Of a stretch of 64,000 bases of DNA, positions 59,858 through 64,000 are shown piece after piece (the first letter of the stretch is position 1; each line of letters starts with the position of its first letter). Origin of the DNA: Hypericum androsaemum (Eukaryota; Streptophyta; Magnoliopsida; Malpighiales; Hypericaceae); NCBI GenBank assembly GCA_963995505.1, contig OZ023190.1, positions 2,560,516-2,624,515 on the forward strand. Direction: 5' to 3'. The notes under the pieces are model-generated. The model did no database searches and was not told where the DNA came from. It saw only the letters and a program-made list of their open reading frames with translations. The position numbers and the translations under genes were made by a program.

Positions 59858-61829
59858 TCACAACAAAACTAACTCCTTTTGGTCAACATCATTCGGGAGA
59901 CGAACAACAGCAGCACGGGAAGATTTTGGCAACCTCAACAATTTCTTTGCAAATAATAGCCTGTCCAAATTATTCTGGAAAATTATATCATGAACCACCA
60001 TTTTTTGTAAGACTATCGCGTGCTTCAGTAGGAACTCCAAGATGTATAAGTTTTCATGAGAACCACGTAGACCATGCACATGAATGATCTTGAGATAACG
60101 TTTGGAGTGGTCAAATGCAGTATGCGGCTGGGAAACAAACTTTGGCAACTGCAGAAAGGTAAAGCACATAAGGTTGGGCTTAAGGTAGTTGTGTCGTTTA
60201 ATTTCTAATGGTAATGAATATCATTGATCATGCATCATCTGGCAACCAGTTTGGCATAACCGAACAATAACAACAGACTTAAATTGGCAGACGAATCATT
60301 GCATGCCTTGGTACATATTCCAACATATTAATTCCAGAAAAGTAGGATTCACTTACGCAATAACCACCATTGCCATATTCTTTGAAGTTCAAGACCAATT
60401 TCTCTACCATCGACGAACTTTGTAGTAGGTTTTTCACCCCAGGATAGGCATAATAGTTACTTTGAGAAAGGTGTACAATCAAGCACTTGCAAGAAAAAGC
60501 AGGCAACACTTTCACCTGCATCTCCCCTGTTGATAGAGCCTTTCATAACACACAACAAATAGAAACAAAGCATTAGCAATCAAGTCTCATAGCTTTCATT
60601 CATTGACCACATTTACAATAAGAAGACACTTAAAGGTGCAAGAATACCTTCAGAATGCATAGAAAAAGTGATTTATTATTTAGTTCAACAATGTACCAAG
60701 GTAGTAATAGTGATTCAAGGTTATCCTTGCTGATAACACCAAGGGAAGTGACTCATGAAACAAATAAGTCGGACCCCTTTTTTTTAATACTTATTTTCAG
60801 TTAATTGCAAGGTAACAGCTAAATCCTCGCTAAGAAAACCCCATCAAGAGGATCAAAGCACAACCAGGGAGGTGAGATCATATGTCATGTGCTGTAATCA
60901 ATCCACTTCCTCAGCTGATAAACATAAACAGATGCCAATCAAATATCACATGGGCGTAAATGTGGATATCATAATAAGGATAAGGGGGTGGCTGCTTCAG
61001 TATCAGGATTGCCGCATAATGAAAGTGTTGGTTGATCGTGTTGACAAATAAGAACATCAATTGCAACATCATTACGTGCCCTCATTTACATTCTCAAAGG
61101 ATTAAGAATCAGTGGGTCGTCTGTATACTACAATTTGGAGACTGAAAGAGTTAGCCGAGGAACTTAGTGAAAAATCAAAAATCCTAAACCCAGACACAAG
61201 TAAACAACTCATTTCTTGGGGCACTCGTTATCACTGCAAATCGTGCAACTAAATTAAATCAGAACGTGAGTAGAAAATAATTAAGACCAAAAACCGATCA
61301 AGTTCACTCCCTTAGCATACACCAAATTGTTGTTGGTGGTCCTAACCACCCTTAACATCGAAAATTGATATTACATTGCTTCTTGAAAGATTGGCAGGAA
61401 AGAGTGCATGCTAAGAACTAGAGAGTCAGAAATATTTCTGCTCATATATGCATGGATATGAGTTAGTACATCTACGTTCTTAGATGATAACCATGATTAG
61501 AAATGTGGAGGATTGAATGCTATTGGACGTTGCAGATACTGCAACTAAATTAAGCTTCAGAAGTTAGTAGGATTCAACATTTGCATATCGCTCGACAGAG
61601 CAACAACTACAAGAAACAAAAAAAATAAACAAATAAAGGTTCCAAGGGAGTTGAGCAGTACCTTAATACACCAAGTGCCCATTTTCAACTCTTTGACATG
61701 ACTAACCGCCTCAAGAATCTCCCTCAGTTTTGTTTTCTTAGCAGTTTCGCAAAAGTTGGGATGGAAATCAATGTTAGCTACGACCAATGATGACACGTCA
61801 ATCAACGTGTAGGATGTGCCCTTAGACTA
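59858..61829 (-). pseudogene. C-terminal part of an F-box/LRR/FBD gene, 5' end lost
   Basis: Three exon-like blocks on the minus strand join in phase 0: 61805-61662 (LIDVSSLVVANIDFHPN to KELKMGTWCIK), 60521-60315 (MQVKVLPAFSCKCLIVHLSQ to GINMLEY) and 60148-59858 (LPKFVSQPHTAFDHSKR to the stop). VSSLVxAxxDF, KELxxGTWCI, KCLxxHL, PGVxxLLQSS and LEFLLKHAxVLxKM are hallmarks of the plant F-box/LRR family with a C-terminal FBD domain. The F-box and first LRRs are missing: the frame is closed by a stop about seven codons above the first block, and AT-rich repetitive DNA follows. A truncated product could still be transcribed, but I expect a pseudogene. Confidence 0.65.
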
Positions 61830-62509
61830 CCCACATCAGCAACCCATCCAATCCAGGTCACGGAATAAATTATTAATTTCTCTCTCTTCTATACCCAATT
61901 CCTATCCAATCCAATCCACTTACATATTTTCTACCCACATCAGCAACCCAGTTCACAGAATAAATAATTAATTTCTCTCTCATCCACATATTATCTACTT
62001 TGATTTGTTTAGATTAAAATTATATATTACGAAAATAATTATATTTTCAATAACACGATTAAATATTGTGATTAAGTCATAAAATTACAAAAGTAAAATT
62101 TGGAATACTAAATTAGATAAAAATAATTCATAAATTGTGATTATGTAGTGAAAGAAGAGAGAATTTTAGATGGTATATGCAAATATGTTAACATTTGACT
62201 CTATTTATAGAGATACAAAATTAAATTATTTTTTAAATTTATTGCTAAAGATAAGCTAACCACAAAAATTTTATCCGAATAAATCTATTTTTACGAATAA
62301 TATTATGCCAAGTGGAAATAACTAGATAGTTAGATAATTAAAAAAAAAAAACCAGCCAATCTGCTCGGGAGCGGGATTGGCTGGCCAATCCGCTCGGCCG
62401 AGCGGAAATCAATTGCCCCCCCCTTTTTTTTAAAAAAAAAAAAATTAATTAAATATTGGGCCGAGCGCTCGGCTCGGCCCCTGATGTACATAGTCTTACA
62501 TCCACGACT
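61830..62509. other. Insertion-like DNA splitting the FBD gene
   Basis: AT-rich, with CCCACATCAGCAACCCA occurring twice (about 61840 and 61936) and a GC-rich palindromic segment near 62353-62475 (AGCCAATCCGCTCGGCC/GGCCGAGCG words next to C and A runs). It separates the FBD exons from a short upstream LRR-like piece. No clear ends. Confidence 0.4.
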
Positions 62510-62593
62510 CTCAAGTTCCAAGTTCCAAGTGCTCCAAGAGTGGGGCTGATACTCGATCCTTAGGCGCCCTAGCATCATCCCAAATATCATCTA
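62510..62593 (-). pseudogene. LRR-like remnant, probably upstream piece of the FBD gene
   Basis: The minus strand reads DDIWDDARAPKDRVSAPLLE followed by HLELG and a stop. The VSAPLLEHLEL phrase is typical of F-box/LRR proteins just upstream of the VSSLV block found at 61805. It is bounded on the other side by the MULE arm that starts at 62594. Confidence 0.4.
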
Positions 62594-62865
62594 GGGAAAA
62601 GTCCACATAAGTACTCTGTGATTTACCCGATTATTATTTGGGTACTCTGTGGTTTAAAAATGATAGAACTGGTCTAACTTATTCTAATTTTTCTCACTTA
62701 AATCTACCCAACCCGGTTCACCCATTTTTTGTCAAAACGGTGTCGTTTGAGTGCTTACGTGGACATCCATGTGGTAATGATCAGATTGCACAATGCTGAT
62801 GTGGCAAGTGGCAAATTTATCAAAATAGTACCCTTTTTTTCAAAAATCCTTCCCTTCTCTCATTC

Positions 62866-62877
62866 ATCTTCGTCCCT

Positions 62878-62908
<31 letters not shown>

Positions 62909-62925
62909 CCCCCTCCTCCTCTCTC
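62866..62925. repeat. CT microsatellite
   Basis: Pyrimidine tract dominated by CT units within the MULE arm. Confidence 0.85.
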
Positions 62926-63120
62926 TATGCAACGAACCAGTCCAATGGCAAAATAAAAAATCATCGGAACTTACATTCACATCCCATAAGAGAAAAAAAA
63001 GAAATTGATCAACATCTGATTAACTAGTTGTTTACAAATAAACTACAAATTTATAGAAACAAAAACAAATGCCACAAATTTTTTTTTCATGATCCAGCCA
63101 TTATAAAACTACACAAATAG

Positions 63121-63456
63121 CTAATCACAAACAATTCCAGTCCGGACCTCGACAATGTGGGCACAGATGGCGTCAACGATGCCTTCGCCATGCTCTCGCT
63201 GCTCCCCGGTGATAATGGTCAGGTCAGTGATGATAGGCTTCGAGTTCAACGTCAGTTCTGCGAGGAGCGCCTTGTAAACCCTAATCACGTCCTCCAAGCT
63301 CAGTTCCGCTGCCTCCCCGAGGAGCTCCTCCTCCCGCTGCTTCACCAAAGCCCCAATCTTCGTCCCGGCCGCTGAGGGCATGACGGGTGCCCTAACGCCG
63401 GCGCCACCCCTAGGGTTTTCTCGGGAGACAACGAGGGTTCTCTCCGACGGCTCCAT
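63121..63456 (-). pseudogene. Captured first exon of a PCF11/PCFS-type gene (CID domain)
   Basis: The frame starts at 63456 (MEPSERTLVVSRENPRGG) and contains ELTLNSKPIITDLTIITGEQ, REHGEGIVDAICAHIVE, the N-terminal half of the RNA polymerase II CTD-interacting domain of PCF11-like cleavage/polyadenylation proteins (plant PCFS1/2/4). After GAG at 63148 comes GTCCGG and a frame ending in a stop 8 codons later, as if the exon 1 donor and intron start were kept. The second half of the CID and the zinc fingers are absent. Position between MULE arms suggests DNA-level capture. A truncated peptide is possible but would not bind CTD normally. Confidence 0.72.
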
Positions 63457-63675
63457 AGATTACTATTCCCCTCTGTTCCTCGAGGGAGTAAAGATAACAG
63501 ATCGGGATAAAGTCTATTCGGATTTCCAACAATCATGAACTCGTGCTTCGGTTTGGGAAATTGAAGAGGGGGTTTTCCAATTGGCGATAATGCCATTGGA
63601 TTAGTTCATTGCATAGAGAGAAAGGGAGAATTGTGAGGTAGCCAATGCCATTGGACTGGTTCGCTGCATAGAGAG

Positions 63676-64000
63676 CAGGGATGGCAATGGGCAAGATCCG
63701 GGTAGGATCCATAGGACCCAGATCCTTACCCTCTTTTTAAATGGTCGATCCAGATCATTATTCTTATCCTTTTTAAAAATAAAGATTCAGGCAGGAGTTG
63801 GGTACTAAAAAATCGGGCAGGATCAGGGCGACTCGCGGGTCCGTAAATTTTTATAAATATTTAATTTAAAAAAATTAAATTATCTTTTGATACTTTTCAA
63901 ATAGCAATGAGACATTTTTATTCATTAAACAAATTAATACAAAGAAATCAAAAAAATTTGAAGTTGGGTAAGTTAAAATGAGATTTTGGTTCGTGATTTT
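63676..64000. mobile_element. hAT-like element, copy 2, running off the window
   Basis: Begins CAGGGATGGCAATGGGCAAG, matching the terminus of the element at 8337-9189, followed by the same GGGTAGGATCC-type subterminal words. It is inserted in the right arm of the MULE. The right end and target duplication lie beyond the window; the left 8 bp would be ATAGAGAG (63668-63675). Confidence 0.75.

Larger units (their letters stand above)
62594..63675. mobile_element. MULE-like element carrying a PCF11-type fragment, right end interrupted
   Basis: The left end GGGAAAAGTCCACATAAGTA continues with the family words GTACTCTGTGG, AAAACGGTGTCGTTTGA and TGATGTGGCA. A 30-base arm segment at 62921-62950 (CTCTCTATGCAACGAACCAG onward) is present in inverted form at 63646-63675 and, as a diverged copy, at 63591-63620, so part of the right arm is seen. 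A hAT-like element begins immediately after 63675, and the true right end is outside the window. Confidence 0.65.

Overview
The window is nuclear DNA from a flowering plant, almost certainly a eudicot. Genes have GT-AG introns and AT-rich intergenic DNA, and the proteome is plant-specific: CYP71-clan P450s, a secondary-wall cellulose synthase, eIF(iso)4G, a plastid IF3 and the meiotic protein PRD2/MPS1. I cannot name the species. All spliced models were assembled by hand from frame, splice sites and family conservation.

Layout. 1-17 kb: three CYP71-like P450 copies on the minus strand. Two are intact (1166-3054 and 14682-16776). The middle one (4803-6744) is a pseudogene. Between them lie two solo LTRs of one family, a hAT-like element, and Mutator-like (MULE) elements carrying host-gene fragments. 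17-22 kb: a nest of MULE-like elements with long inverted repeats, holding an F-box/kelch fragment interrupted by another solo LTR. 22-28.6 kb: deoxyhypusine hydroxylase (+) facing PRD2/MPS1 (-), both apparently intact. 29-39 kb: a gene-poor block with a direct duplication that carries two decayed IRE1 copies, a NUB1-like fragment and a ~126-bp tandem repeat. 39.4-43.8 kb: intact eIF(iso)4G. 45.2-46.1 kb: a hAT remnant. 46.6-50.3 kb: plastid-type IF3 with an unusual repeated tail. 51.9-53.1 kb: a nearly fully palindromic element and a second MULE-like element, immediately upstream of CESA7 (53447-58902, 13 exons). 59-62.6 kb: an orphan exon-like piece and a broken F-box/LRR/FBD gene. 62.6-64 kb: a MULE-like arm carrying the first part of a PCF11-type CID gene, interrupted by a second hAT-like element that runs off the window.

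The intact genes are housekeeping or pathway genes with no obvious shared function. The strongest theme is one MULE superfamily with 100-300-bp terminal inverted repeats. Three elements have exact 9-bp target duplications, the family shares a subterminal GGTCC/GCAGCTGC box, and several members contain pieces of host genes. The recognised pieces come from VIP3/SKI8, an F-box/kelch gene and PCF11/PCFS. I see no CRISPR, tRNA or rRNA genes, as expected.
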